Source: Lachnospiraceae bacterium MA2020 (GTDB lineage Bacteria; Bacillota; Clostridia; Lachnospirales; Lachnospiraceae). Taken from it: a stretch of 64,000 nucleotides of DNA. Positions 37,398-46,174 of this stretch are shown here, piece by piece; position 1 is the first letter of the stretch, and each line of letters begins with the position of its first letter. The stretch is from NCBI GenBank assembly GCA_000746015.1, contig JQKK01000018.1, forward strand, positions 1 through 64,000, in the 5' to 3' direction. The notes beneath the pieces were generated by a model. It saw only the letters and a list, made by a program, of their open reading frames with translations, had not been told where the DNA came from and made no database searches. Position numbers and translations under genes: made by a program.

Positions 37398-37889
37398 TTA
37401 CTTCCAATGCTCATGGTGGAGTTCACCATTTTTTTCAAGTCCCGGGAATCCATTTTGACGCATTGCCTCATATAATACTATTGCGACCGAATTGCAAAGG
37501 TTAAGCGAGCGTTCATTAGGAAGCATAGGGATACGGATGCAGTACTCCTCATTATCGACCAAAAGCTCCTCAGGGATACCTGCGCTCTCCTTGCCAAACA
37601 TTATGAAGTCATCCGGTCCAAACGAAACATCGCTGTAGCACTGGTGCGCCTTGGTTGTCGCATACCATATCTTAGCGCCCGGATGCTCCTCTCGAAACTT
37701 CTGATAATTCATATATCTGTGAACATCAAGCCTTTCCCAATAGTCCATGCCGGCTCTTTTGATGTTCTTATCGCTCAGGATAAATCCGAAAGGCTCGATC
37801 AAATGCAGTGACGCACCTGCATTTACGCAAGTGCGCCCGATATTTCCAGTATTCAATGGTATCTCAGGTTCATGTAAAACTATGTTCAT
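37398..37889 (-). CDS. trmL: tRNA (cytidine/uridine-2'-O-)-methyltransferase TrmL
   Basis: SPOUT-family enzyme of 163 residues that methylates the ribose of wobble nucleotide 34 in tRNA-Leu. Family blocks: NIVLHEPEIPLNTGNIGRTC at the N-terminus, GMDYWERLDV, FGKESAGIPEELL, and the knot RIPMLPNERSLNLCNSVAIV. The length is typical. Its start overlaps the folC stop by four bases (ATGA), so it is translationally coupled and ends the folate operon. Confidence 0.94.
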   Translation of the reverse strand: MNIVLHEPEIPLNTGNIGRTCVNAGASLHLIEPFGFILSDKNIKRAGMDYWERLDVHRYMNYQKFREEHPGAKIWYATTKAHQCYSDVSFGPDDFIMFGKESAGIPEELLVDNEEYCIRIPMLPNERSLNLCNSVAIVLYEAMRQNGFPGLEKNGELHHEHWK

Positions 37890-39199
37890 TTAAGTATATT
37901 TCCTTTCATTGCCCTGACTTCACCTATGTAATAAAGTGAGCCGAATGAAATGATTATATCATCGTCGTTAGCTTCGCTGAGAGCCCTCTTAACGGCACTT
38001 TTGACACTTGTGCAGCTGTGGACCTCAGCCTTGCTTACTGAACGCAAAAACGATGCAAGCTTCTCTGATGAAAGCGCTCTGGGAGTTGGTGGTGTTATAG
38101 TATAAAAACGCTTTGCCAAAGGAGCGATATCAAGCATCATATCCTGGTAGTTCTTGTCCTCAAGTACACCTGTGATAAAGATAAGCTTTTCATTAGGGAA
38201 GTAGCTTTCAATGCTCTTTTTAAGTGCTTTTACGCCTTCCTCATTGTGGCTTCCGTCGATTATCACTGCAGGCTCAGTCTGAAGTACTTCAAACCTTCCC
38301 GGCCACTTAGCCTTCTTAAGTCCCTCAAGGATATTTTTATATGTAAGCTTAAAGCCTTTGAGCTGCAGTGCAAGTGCAGCCTGTACTGCCATTGACGCAT
38401 TATTGACCTGATATGTACCAAGCATGGTTATCTTGAACTTGTGACCTCCAAATCCAAGATCAAAGATCTGTCCATTTACATCTGCGCTGTCAACGCTTTT
38501 AGGCATGATAGCCTTTGTAAGATGGGCATTTTTCTCTGTGCACACATCTTCAAATACTTTTTCTACAGAAGGTCTTGCAGGATATAATAAAACCTCACAG
38601 CCTTCCTTGATGATACCGGCCTTTTCTGCCGCTATCTTCTCCAAAGTATCTCCAAGTATCTCTGTGTGATCCAGGCTTATTGTCGTAATAACAGCAAGCT
38701 CCGGACACTTGATCACGTTTGTTGCGTCAAGCCTTCCTCCAAGTCCCACTTCGAGTACCACTATGTCACACTTCTCGCGGGCAAAATAAACAAAGCCTAT
38801 GGCGCAGACGATCTCAAACTCTGATGGAGCCTTGATGCCATCAGCTATCATCTCGTCACATACTGCTCGCACCTCAGTTGCGATATCAGCAAGTACTTCC
38901 TCAGATATCTCCTCATTGTTTATCTTGATACGCTCAGTAAAATGCTCTATAAAAGGTGAAGTGTAAAGACCTACCTTATAGCCTCCCTCTATCAGTATCT
39001 GGTTTATAAATGCTGCAGTAGAGCCCTTGCCGTTTGTACCTGCTATATGCACATATTTCAGGCTGTCCTGCGGATCTCCGAGCCTTTTCATAAGCTCTCT
39101 GATACTATCAAGGTTAAATGGTTCTTCGCCCGGTCTTACTTTTGATGGTGAAAATCTCGGCAGGCTTGATATGTAATCAAGTGATTCTTTGTAATTCAT
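37886..39199 (-). CDS. folC: Bifunctional folylpolyglutamate / dihydrofolate synthase
   Basis: ATP-dependent ligase of 437 residues adding glutamate to folates, which retains them in the cell. The Mur-ligase P-loop is HIAGTNGKGSTAAF (about 51-64), followed by GLYTSPFIEHFTERI, LEVGLGGRLDATNV and SLDHTEILGDTLEKIA, all FolC landmarks. It starts two bases after the folT stop and overlaps trmL. With the folate transporter and the THF riboswitch it makes a coherent uptake-and-retention operon. Confidence 0.95.
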   Translation of the reverse strand: MNYKESLDYISSLPRFSPSKVRPGEEPFNLDSIRELMKRLGDPQDSLKYVHIAGTNGKGSTAAFINQILIEGGYKVGLYTSPFIEHFTERIKINNEEISEEVLADIATEVRAVCDEMIADGIKAPSEFEIVCAIGFVYFAREKCDIVVLEVGLGGRLDATNVIKCPELAVITTISLDHTEILGDTLEKIAAEKAGIIKEGCEVLLYPARPSVEKVFEDVCTEKNAHLTKAIMPKSVDSADVNGQIFDLGFGGHKFKITMLGTYQVNNASMAVQAALALQLKGFKLTYKNILEGLKKAKWPGRFEVLQTEPAVIIDGSHNEEGVKALKKSIESYFPNEKLIFITGVLEDKNYQDMMLDIAPLAKRFYTITPPTPRALSSEKLASFLRSVSKAEVHSCTSVKSAVKRALSEANDDDIIISFGSLYYIGEVRAMKGNILK

Positions 39200-39201
39200 T
39201 T

Positions 39202-39735
39202 TTAATTTGCAGCTCCTTCATCGGTTAAAAACTTGAACTTCTTTATCGGCTTCATGACCGCTATCAGTAGAATTGTGTTGATAGGGAACATGATAAGCTC
39301 TTTTGGCAGACGTGTAAAGAAAAGCGCCTTAAATGCGCTGCCGTACAGCATCGACAGCCAAAGTGTATTAAGCAGCATGTTTACGATAACGGTACAGATG
39401 ACCTTTGACAAAACAATGCGCTTAATGCTGACATTTCCTTCTGAATCGGGCTTGAGCATCAGTCCATAGATTACTCCGCTTACTATTGAATTAAATGTAA
39501 AGCCGGGGAAAAATGGACCTGTTGGCTTAACGATGTAGCCAAGAATGTCAGAAAGTGCACCGACAACACCGCCTATAACAGGTCCAAGCAAAGAACCTGC
39601 CACTGCAAGCGGCAGTGAGCCAAAACGGATCTCGATCACCTGAGTGACCGGGATCTTGAAGAATCCCAAAATAACAGCGATGGAAATCAGCATTGCAGCG
39701 GTGGTGATAGTTTTCGAGCTTCTAAATTTAGACAT
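39202..39735 (-). CDS. folT: Folate ECF transporter substrate-binding subunit FolT
   Basis: Membrane protein of 177 residues with about six hydrophobic helices. The N-terminal TITTAAMLISIAVILGFFKI and RFGSLPLAVAGSLLGPVIGG are typical of FolT S components, which bind folate and work with a shared EcfA/A'/T module encoded elsewhere. ATG at 39735 has AGGAGG six bases upstream; that site is the 3' arm of the hairpin 39742-39774. The THF riboswitch directly upstream supports folate as substrate. First gene of folT-folC-trmL. Confidence 0.93.
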   Translation of the reverse strand: MSKFRSSKTITTAAMLISIAVILGFFKIPVTQVIEIRFGSLPLAVAGSLLGPVIGGVVGALSDILGYIVKPTGPFFPGFTFNSIVSGVIYGLMLKPDSEGNVSIKRIVLSKVICTVIVNMLLNTLWLSMLYGSAFKALFFTRLPKELIMFPINTILLIAVMKPIKKFKFLTDEGAAN

Positions 39736-39741
39736 AAAAAA

Positions 39742-39774
39742 CCTCCTATGCAGTTTCCTCTCCTGCATAGGAGG
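39742..39774 (-). promoter_or_regulatory. Expression-platform hairpin of the THF riboswitch (masks the folT RBS)
   Basis: Perfect 12-base arms at 39763-39774 and 39742-39753. On the minus strand the 3' arm, CTGCATAGGAGG, contains the folT Shine-Dalgarno sequence and is followed by T residues before the ATG. So it could both block ribosomes and act as a terminator. An upstream CTGCATAATAGAGG (39797-39784) can compete for the 5' arm. Confidence 0.75.
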
Positions 39775-39797
39775 TATTGTCGGCCTCTATTATGCAG

Positions 39798-39912
39798 CAG
39801 CGGGATGCGATGGCAAAACCGCAAGAGAAGCACTGATTTAGCTCTTCTCTTTTCGTTCCGCTGACAACTCCCTGTTCAGCAGACACTTAACGCTTTGTCA
39901 CCTACTCTGTCT
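39798..39912 (-). ncRNA. Tetrahydrofolate (THF) riboswitch aptamer
   Basis: The minus-strand leader of folT shows the conserved words in order: AGAGTAGGTGAC, GCGTTAAGTG, AACAGGGAGTTGTC, GGAACGAA, a variable hairpin (AAGAGAAG/CTTCTCTT), then GCGGTTTTGCCATCGCATCC. These match the consensus of the THF-I class, known from Clostridia upstream of folT. Boundaries are set by the pairing of the outer stem and are approximate. Confidence 0.92.
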
Positions 39913-39958
39913 GTAACAAAATCACTATGTCACAACTACATAAAAAAAGCAATAGTCT

Positions 39959-41152
39959 TTAGATCATTTTTGCAATTTCTTTGAGCAGCTCTGCTGATTT
40001 CTCCATCTCCTGGATGCTTGCATACTCAAATCTGCCGTGGTAATTGTAGCCGCCTGTGCAAAGGTTAGGACATGGCACGCCCTTGTATGTGAGCATTGCA
40101 CCGTCCGTACCGCCGCGGATAGGCTCGCTCTTGGCATTTACTCCAAGCTTCTCAAAAGCCTTCTTTGCATTTTCGATCAGAGACATGTGATCTTTCATGT
40201 GTGAAAGCATGTTGTAATACTGATCCTTCATCTCAATCTCAAATGTTCCGGCAGGATACTTCTTATTGAGGAACTCAACTGTGCTCTGCATAAGCGCCTT
40301 ACGGCTCTCAAACTTCTCAAAGTTATGATCACGGATGATGTATGAAAGCTCTGTCTCCTCAACGTCACCCTTCATGCTCTCAAGGAAGTAAAATCCCTCG
40401 TAGCCTTCTGTAAACTCAGGCTTCTCACTGGCAGGGAGAAGTGAATTAAACTCCATTGCAAGTGTAAGTGCATTGAGCATGATGCCCTTTGCGCTGCCCG
40501 GATGTACGCTCTTTCCGTGAACCTTTATCTTGGCTGCAGCCGCATTGAAGTTTTCATACTCGATGATGCCAAGCTTGCCGCCATCTACTGTGTAAGCCTC
40601 TTTTGCCTGAAACTCCTCTATATCAAAATGATCTGTGCCCGCACCGATCTCCTCGTCAGGAGTAAATGCTATGCGGATCTCACGATGCTTAACATCAGGA
40701 TGTGTAAGGAAATACTCAGCCATATCCATGATCTCGGCAACTCCTGCCTTATCATCTGCTCCGAGAAGTGTTGTTCCGTCAGTTGCTATGAGATCCTCAC
40801 CAAAGTGATTTAAGAGCTCCGGATAATCTTCTGTCTTTAAGAGCTCATCCTCTCCCTGATAGTTCTCGATGATACGAGGCTTTACATTTGCTCCGCTTAC
40901 TGCAGGTGAAGTGTCCATGTGAGCGATAAATCCGATAGCCGGCTGCTCTCCCGGTACACATGCATATACGTAGCAGTGCTCTTTGTCATAGTGGATCTCG
41001 CTTGCGCCCATCGCCTCAAGCTCTGATACGAGCACCTTTGCAAGATCATGCTGCTTTGCAGTTGATGGTGAGAGACCGCTCTCCTCATCTGACTGGGTAT
41101 CAATTTTTACGTAACTTATAAATCTGTCTATTAATGCTTTATTTTTAATCAT
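39959..41152 (-). CDS. pepT: Peptidase T (tripeptide aminopeptidase)
   Basis: M20B zinc metallopeptidase of 397 residues that removes N-terminal residues from tripeptides in the cytoplasm. Metal-binding blocks: FIAHMDTSPAVSG, TTLLGADDKAGVAEI and AFTPDEEIGAGTDHF. The C-terminal EPIRGGTDGAMLTYKGVPCP and CTGGYNYHG complete the PepT signature. GGAGG lies six bases before ATG. It is transcribed alone, divergent from purC. Confidence 0.95.
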   Translation of the reverse strand: MIKNKALIDRFISYVKIDTQSDEESGLSPSTAKQHDLAKVLVSELEAMGASEIHYDKEHCYVYACVPGEQPAIGFIAHMDTSPAVSGANVKPRIIENYQGEDELLKTEDYPELLNHFGEDLIATDGTTLLGADDKAGVAEIMDMAEYFLTHPDVKHREIRIAFTPDEEIGAGTDHFDIEEFQAKEAYTVDGGKLGIIEYENFNAAAAKIKVHGKSVHPGSAKGIMLNALTLAMEFNSLLPASEKPEFTEGYEGFYFLESMKGDVEETELSYIIRDHNFEKFESRKALMQSTVEFLNKKYPAGTFEIEMKDQYYNMLSHMKDHMSLIENAKKAFEKLGVNAKSEPIRGGTDGAMLTYKGVPCPNLCTGGYNYHGRFEYASIQEMEKSAELLKEIAKMI

Positions 41153-41215
41153 AATTCGCCTCCATAGATATCATAGCATATCTTAGAACAAAATACATCA
41201 ATTGCCATTTCCCCA

Positions 41216-41244
41216 TTGCGCAATCAAAAATAAAACGGTATACT
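41216..41244 (+). promoter_or_regulatory. Promoter of purC
   Basis: TTGCGC (41216-41221) and TATACT (41239-41244) with a 17-base spacer, 85 bases before the purC start. No purine riboswitch is visible in the leader. Confidence 0.6.
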
Positions 41245-41328
41245 AAACCTGTTGTGCATCGAGCACCGCTCCCTGTACTACACCTAATTACATATTGTTT
41301 TGTTTCCTGCAAGGAGGAGATTATTAAG

Positions 41329-42198
41329 ATGACAGACTTCAAGCCAATCAAAGAAGGAAAAGTACGCGAGATCTATGACAACGGTGATTCACTCATCATG
41401 GTTGCAACAGACAGGATTTCTGCCTTTGACGTTATCCTCAAGAACAAGATAACAAAGAAAGGTACCGTTCTTACCCAGATGTCACGCTTCTGGTTTGACT
41501 ACACAAAGGACATCCTTCCAAACCACATGATAAGCACTGATGTCAAAGATATGCCGGAGTATTTCCAGAATGAGAACTATGACGGCAACAGCATGCTTTG
41601 CCGCAAGCTCACAATGCTTCCTATCGAGTGTATCGTTCGCGGATACATCACAGGCAGCGGTTGGGAAAGCTACAAAAAGGACGGCACAGTTTGTGGTATT
41701 AAACTCCCTGCAGGACTAAAGGAATGCGATAAGCTTCCTGAACCGATCTACACACCTAGTACAAAAGCTGAGATCGGTGATCACGATGAAAATATCGACT
41801 TTGAGAGAAGCGTAGAAGTGCTTGAGCGCGACTTCCCGGGTCACGGCCTTGAGTACGCTACAGCTATCCGTGACAACACTATCGCACTTTACAAAAAGTG
41901 TGCTGACTATGCACTTACAAAGGGTATCATCATCGCTGATACAAAGTTTGAGTTTGGGCTTGATGAAAATGGCAATGTTGTACTTGGTGATGAGATGCTC
42001 ACACCGGATTCAAGCCGTTTCTGGCCTGTTGAGGGTTATGAGAGTGGTAAGTCACAGCCATCATTTGACAAGCAGTTTGTACGTGACTGGCTCAAGGCTA
42101 ACCCAGACAGCGACTACAAGCTCCCACAGGATGTAATAGACAAGACAATAGACAAGTATTTAGAGGCTTACAAGCTCCTTACAGGCAAAGATTTATAA
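41329..42198 (+). CDS. purC: SAICAR synthetase (phosphoribosylaminoimidazole-succinocarboxamide synthase)
   Basis: Purine-pathway ligase of 289 residues that joins CAIR and aspartate using ATP. Landmarks: KEGKVREIYDNGDSLIMVAT at the N-terminus, DRISAFDV, IVRGYITGSGWESY, the KFEFGLDENG strand and GDEMLTPDSSRFW. ATG at 41329 has AAGGAGGAG upstream; the open frame to 41254 has no site. It is a stand-alone gene on the plus strand, away from other pur genes. Confidence 0.95.
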   Translation: MTDFKPIKEGKVREIYDNGDSLIMVATDRISAFDVILKNKITKKGTVLTQMSRFWFDYTKDILPNHMISTDVKDMPEYFQNENYDGNSMLCRKLTMLPIECIVRGYITGSGWESYKKDGTVCGIKLPAGLKECDKLPEPIYTPSTKAEIGDHDENIDFERSVEVLERDFPGHGLEYATAIRDNTIALYKKCADYALTKGIIIADTKFEFGLDENGNVVLGDEMLTPDSSRFWPVEGYESGKSQPSFDKQFVRDWLKANPDSDYKLPQDVIDKTIDKYLEAYKLLTGKDL

Positions 42199-42207
42199 TT
42201 ATAAATA

Positions 42208-42300
42208 AAAAGATCCTTCACTTCGTTCAGGATGACTGTCATCCTGAGCATTAGCGAAGGATCTTTTTTGTCATCCTGAGCATTAGCGAAGGATCTTTTT
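42208..42300. terminator. Bidirectional terminator between purC and the amidase gene, with duplicated arm
   Basis: AAAGATCCTTC plus TCAGGATGA on the left pair with TCATCCTGA and GAAGGATCTTT on the right. The right part, 30 bases, is present twice in tandem (42239-42268 and 42271-42300). T-runs flank both sides. Confidence 0.8.
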
Positions 42301-43048
42301 ACGGTGTAACAACTAAATTTGAGAAATAAACATCAAGACCATTTGCGATACCTGTTGCGATACCTGCCTGATAGTCTGCATTTGCCATATTTAAATCCTC
42401 TGAAGGATTTGTCATAAAGCCTATCTCAAGGATAGTAACCGGAACCTGACTCCAGTTGATACCGCTCATAGTGTCATCGAGACTTACGCCGCGATTCTTC
42501 TGACCGGTCACTGCGCACTGTCCATTGACAACGCTCTGTGCAAGCTGCTGGCTCTGCGCTGCTATACCCGCACAATATGGATTTGATGCTGATGGTGCAA
42601 GAGCAACTACTCCTGAAGCACCACTGTTTGCAACTCCGTTTGCGTGGATTCTGATGAAAGCATCTGCCTTATTGGCATTTGCAATACCAGCTCTCTCTGC
42701 ATTGCTGATATTTACATCATTTGTTGTACGGCACATAACTACAGTATAGCCTCTTGCCTCCAAAATTGCCTGTAGCTTAAGTGCTACAGCCAGATTGAGC
42801 TGAGCTTCAGTGAGACCTGATACCACGCCATGTGTACCCCCGGCAACTTTAGCCTTGGTAACTGTAGATCCCGGAGCGATAGGCTCGGTCTCTGAGTTTG
42901 CCTTAGCCTGATGACCTGCGTCTATACAGACAACTTTTCCTGTCCCCACAGTCAGGATACCGTCCGTCGCCGCTGCTGAAACACTCATAACAGACGCTGC
43001 TGAGAGTGCCACACTCAGGACAATAGCCGCAATTTTCTTCATCTTCAT
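42299..43048 (-). CDS. N-acetylmuramoyl-L-alanine amidase (Amidase_3), secreted
   Basis: Peptidoglycan amidase of 249 residues. A signal peptide (MKMKKIAAIVLSVALSAASV, cleaved near SAAA) is followed directly by the zinc amidase domain. Zinc ligands lie in VVCIDAGHQ, EAQLNLAVALKL and FIRIHANGV, and the catalytic Glu in ILEIGFMTNPSED. No SH3, LysM or other wall-binding domain. ATG at 43048 has GGAGG seven bases upstream. It follows udk by 35 bases and is probably cotranscribed. Confidence 0.92.
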   Translation of the reverse strand: MKMKKIAAIVLSVALSAASVMSVSAAATDGILTVGTGKVVCIDAGHQAKANSETEPIAPGSTVTKAKVAGGTHGVVSGLTEAQLNLAVALKLQAILEARGYTVVMCRTTNDVNISNAERAGIANANKADAFIRIHANGVANSGASGVVALAPSASNPYCAGIAAQSQQLAQSVVNGQCAVTGQKNRGVSLDDTMSGINWSQVPVTILEIGFMTNPSEDLNMANADYQAGIATGIANGLDVYFSNLVVTP

Positions 43049-43083
43049 ACCTTGACCTCCGTATTCAATTTTCATTAAATTGG

Positions 43084-43800
43084 TTAATATGGTTCATTAG
43101 ACAACTGCTTGGTTGCCTCTGAAAAGTATTCTTCCTCACCATAACTATCCTGACGCTTTGCTATCTCGCCGCCATCAAGGATGGACTGGATTTTTGTAGC
43201 CATGAGATCAAGGGCAACATCGTTCTTACCGCTGTTTGTGACCATATCCGCATACATCTTTGTGGGCTCAACATATAAGTAATGCATCGGTTTTACAGTC
43301 GTAAGATACTGATCGACTATATTCTCAATATCTCTTCCCCTGTCTTTTACATCTCGCTGTACACGGCGAAGAATCCTCTCGTCCGCATCAGCATCTACAA
43401 AAACTCTGATATCCATCATCCGTCTAAGGCGCTCATCTGCCAGTACAAGGATACCCTCAAGAAGGATGATCCTGCTTGGATGTACCTCGATGACCTCGTC
43501 AGAACGGTTATGTTTCGTATAATCATAAACAGGACAATAAATAACATGTCCGTTTTTGAGCTCCCTTAAATGCTCTAAGAGCAGCTCGGTTTCAAAAGCT
43601 GAAGGATGGTCATAGTTCATCTTTTTGCGCTCTTCAAAAGGAAGATCATCCTGTGCCTTGTAATAATTGTCATAATACAAGACTGTAACCCTATCCCCAA
43701 ACTTCTCCTTGAGCCTGTTTGTGAAAGTAGACTTACCTGAACCTGTGCCACCTGCGATGCCTATTATAATAGGCTTTTCTTTTACTTCTTCGTTATTCAA
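43084..43800 (-). CDS. udk: Uridine kinase
   Basis: Pyrimidine salvage kinase of 238 residues. P-loop GIAGGTGSGKSTF, DYDHPSAFE-like NYDHPSAFETELL, DYTKHNRSDE, and LLEGILVLADERLR are classical Udk motifs. It is slightly longer than E. coli Udk (213), with an acidic tail. The start is TTG at 43800 with AGGAG eight bases upstream; no ATG is suitable. It precedes the amidase gene. Confidence 0.93.
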   Translation of the reverse strand: MNNEEVKEKPIIIGIAGGTGSGKSTFTNRLKEKFGDRVTVLYYDNYYKAQDDLPFEERKKMNYDHPSAFETELLLEHLRELKNGHVIYCPVYDYTKHNRSDEVIEVHPSRIILLEGILVLADERLRRMMDIRVFVDADADERILRRVQRDVKDRGRDIENIVDQYLTTVKPMHYLYVEPTKMYADMVTNSGKNDVALDLMATKIQSILDGGEIAKRQDSYGEEEYFSEATKQLSNEPY

Positions 43801-43932
43801 AATCAGTTCTCCTAAAGATATATGATACTACCCTCATTGATAACCATTATTTAGTATACCACATAGTAGAAGTTCTCTCAATCGTATGTAATCTTTTTGT
43901 AATGATTTTTAATATGTACAATCTGATGATAC

Positions 43933-43978
43933 CAGGGTCAAAAGTCTTAATCGATGACAAGCTTGCTTGTCAATGGGC
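43933..43978. repeat. Intergenic repeat, copy 2
   Basis: CCAGGGTCAAAAGT (43933-43946) followed by GACAAGC-TT-GCTTGTC (43957-43972). It matches the element at 35122-35168 in order and spacing. On the minus strand TTGACC plus a 17-base spacer and TACATA could form a promoter for udk. The remaining sequence between 43801 and 44091 shows no gene. Confidence 0.55.
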
Positions 43979-43997
43979 AATATTTAAAACAGCAAAA

Positions 43998-44025
43998 TCG
44001 GGTGATGTGTGTACTCATCACCCGA
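43998..44025 (-). terminator. Terminator of the 44092 surface-protein gene
   Basis: Perfect ten-base arms TCGGGTGATG and CATCACCCGA. TTTTGCTGTTTT follows on the minus strand; an AGCA/TGCT extension and T-run also allow plus-strand function. Confidence 0.8.
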
Positions 44026-44091
44026 CTCTGCTTTTTGAAAGAGAGGTTTTCTACTACTTAAATTCACTTAAAATTAATTAAGATAATTCAA

Positions 44092-45885
44092 TTACTTAGA
44101 ACGAATACCAACCTTTACTGTGCCGCTAAGAACTGAGCCATCAAACTTGATGTACTTTGTAGAAGAATCATACTCATATGTACCCTTCTTTACAGAAAGC
44201 TTCTTGCCCTTTGTAAGAATCCATCCGGTATTCTTATCAAACTTATATCCCTTTGCAACGATAGCTGAAACCTTCTTAACTGTATCGCCCTTAAGCTTAA
44301 CAGCAATCTGACCTTCTTTATTTATGATGTTCTTAGAATTAAACAGTGTAACTTCACTAACTTCGATAGGACGGATCTTTGCTGTACCGATTTCCTTATC
44401 CTTAAGTGCATTATTTGTATCCTTATCAAGACCCTTAATGCTCTTAATTGTAATTGTTACATCTGATCCAACTGTCTTGCTGCCCTTGATCTTGAACTTT
44501 GTAAGATCTGTTACATCCTGATTGTCAAGCCAAACTGTGACACCAAGAGCACCCGCATTAAGCTTCTTACCTGTGTATGCAGGTGTTTTATTGTAAGCAA
44601 CTTCAACAGTGTGACCATTTACGTCCTTAATTACTTTAGAAGTATAATCATTAAGCTTAGTAACTACAGCACAATATGTAACCCAATTTCCTCCATCGAT
44701 AACTGGCTCGAATGTTGCTGAGGCACCAGCTGCTATAGTTGGATTCTCAGCGCCGAGATTAATGATATGCGCGCCATTAGCTGATGTTGTTATCCTTGCC
44801 CACTTTACAAACTTATATCCAGACTCAACTGCTATTGGAGCTGTGATCTTAAAGCCATTTGCCTTATTACCTGTCTTAATAAGGTATCCTTCATAATCTC
44901 CGTCCGCTATAATTTCGCTGCTATCTATAAATTCAACAGATCCAGCACGCTTAAGAATTCCATCTGAAGATTCTGTATACGCAGTTGTTGCGAAATTAGC
45001 TGAAACCCAGCCCTTTGCCTCTGAATCAGCACCAACTGCAAAACTAGCGTATGAAATATCTGTTGATTCAAAATTTACTGTACCATCAGATACATCTTCT
45101 TTTGTCTTAATCTGTGTTGTTGGATTCAGGCTATAAACATTTGCTACAGAAAGTTTCTTTGTTTCTTCTGAAGCATCAAAAGATATATCTACAGGCTCGC
45201 TAAACTCGCCAAGATCATAAATGTAATTATAATCCTGAGCATCTACGCTCTCTTCCTCAGGAAATTCTTCATCGTCATCATCAGGAGATGGTGTATAAGG
45301 TGAAGGTGATGTATAATAAGAAGCTTCCAGACTAATATGATACAGCTGTGTAGCTGACTTAATTCCCGTTTCATCCTCAAAATCATCAGTATCTGTAATC
45401 GCACTTAATCCAGTATCAATAGTAAAGTCATAAGCTCCCTTAGCATTAAGCTTTGCTAAAATGCTATCAAGCGCTGCTTTAGGAAGATTAACCTTAGAAT
45501 CCTTGAACTGGATTTCAACCTTCTTTACATCTGGATTCTCAGTAAGGAATTTCCTCAATTCACTTGTATTCATTACAGCTTCATTAGTTTCTTTAGCATC
45601 AATTGTAGACTTGCCATCCTTATCAGGTTCAGAAATCTCACCTGCTGAAACTGTCTTAGTAGGCTCTTCAGGAATATATGGAATATCTGGTCCACTAGGA
45701 GTATCTGGTCCACTAGGATCATCATCATCTTTCTTCTCATCTGGAGAATGTGAATCTGGACTCGACTGTGTAATTACTTTTCCATCATCATCACTAGCTG
45801 CTTTAACCCCTGCAAAAATTGAGGTATTCATTGTGAATACCATAGACGCTGCCAAAAGCAGTGCTAACGCCTTTTTACTCCTCAT
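44092..45885 (-). CDS. Secreted surface protein with Pro/Asp linker and Y-T-G-type beta repeats, function unknown
   Basis: Exported protein of 597 residues. Signal peptide MRSKKALALLLAASMVF onward, cleaved near FAGVKAA. Then an acidic P/S/D/K linker (SGPDTPSGPDIPYIPEE), a domain with VKKVEIQFKDSKVNLPKAA that recalls dockable beta modules, and C-terminal repeats with PAYTGKKLNAGALGVTV. The last resembles the Y-x-Y-T-G repeat of the papain-fold protein at 28206. No LPxTG or membrane anchor is visible. I do not recognise an enzyme. ATG at 45885 follows AAGGAAGG. Monocistronic. Confidence 0.7.
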   Translation of the reverse strand: MRSKKALALLLAASMVFTMNTSIFAGVKAASDDDGKVITQSSPDSHSPDEKKDDDDPSGPDTPSGPDIPYIPEEPTKTVSAGEISEPDKDGKSTIDAKETNEAVMNTSELRKFLTENPDVKKVEIQFKDSKVNLPKAALDSILAKLNAKGAYDFTIDTGLSAITDTDDFEDETGIKSATQLYHISLEASYYTSPSPYTPSPDDDDEEFPEEESVDAQDYNYIYDLGEFSEPVDISFDASEETKKLSVANVYSLNPTTQIKTKEDVSDGTVNFESTDISYASFAVGADSEAKGWVSANFATTAYTESSDGILKRAGSVEFIDSSEIIADGDYEGYLIKTGNKANGFKITAPIAVESGYKFVKWARITTSANGAHIINLGAENPTIAAGASATFEPVIDGGNWVTYCAVVTKLNDYTSKVIKDVNGHTVEVAYNKTPAYTGKKLNAGALGVTVWLDNQDVTDLTKFKIKGSKTVGSDVTITIKSIKGLDKDTNNALKDKEIGTAKIRPIEVSEVTLFNSKNIINKEGQIAVKLKGDTVKKVSAIVAKGYKFDKNTGWILTKGKKLSVKKGTYEYDSSTKYIKFDGSVLSGTVKVGIRSK

Positions 45886-46113
45886 AATCCTTCCTTTCTT
45901 TTGGAATCCCTCCAAAAAACAAATAAAGTTTACAGCCAACTGCCACCTCTCAAAGCAATGACTCTCAATGCATTATATTTTACTATCCTTTAATTGTATA
46001 AGCAATATATAAAAGGTATGTTTATTATTTAGCACAATTCTGTTTAAATTATAAATTATCTAAAGTACAATTTAATTTTTTGTGTTTATTGTGTACACTT
46101 ATATTTAAAAAGA

Positions 46114-46154
46114 AAAACCTCGAAATTGCTATTACATCAGCATTTCGAGGTTTT
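46114..46154 (-). terminator. Terminator of the PD-(D/E)XK nuclease gene
   Basis: AAAACCTCGAAAT (46114-46126) pairs with ATTTCGAGGTTTT (46142-46154); TGCT/AGCA can extend the inner stem. The stretch from 45886 to here is AT-rich (no gene seen). Confidence 0.8.
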
Positions 46155-46174
46155 AATAATCTTCGTTTTAAAAT

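Noticed and set aside
45886-46113. Gene in the AT-rich gap
   Set aside because: No frame with a ribosome site or plausible composition; stops occur in all frames at short distance.
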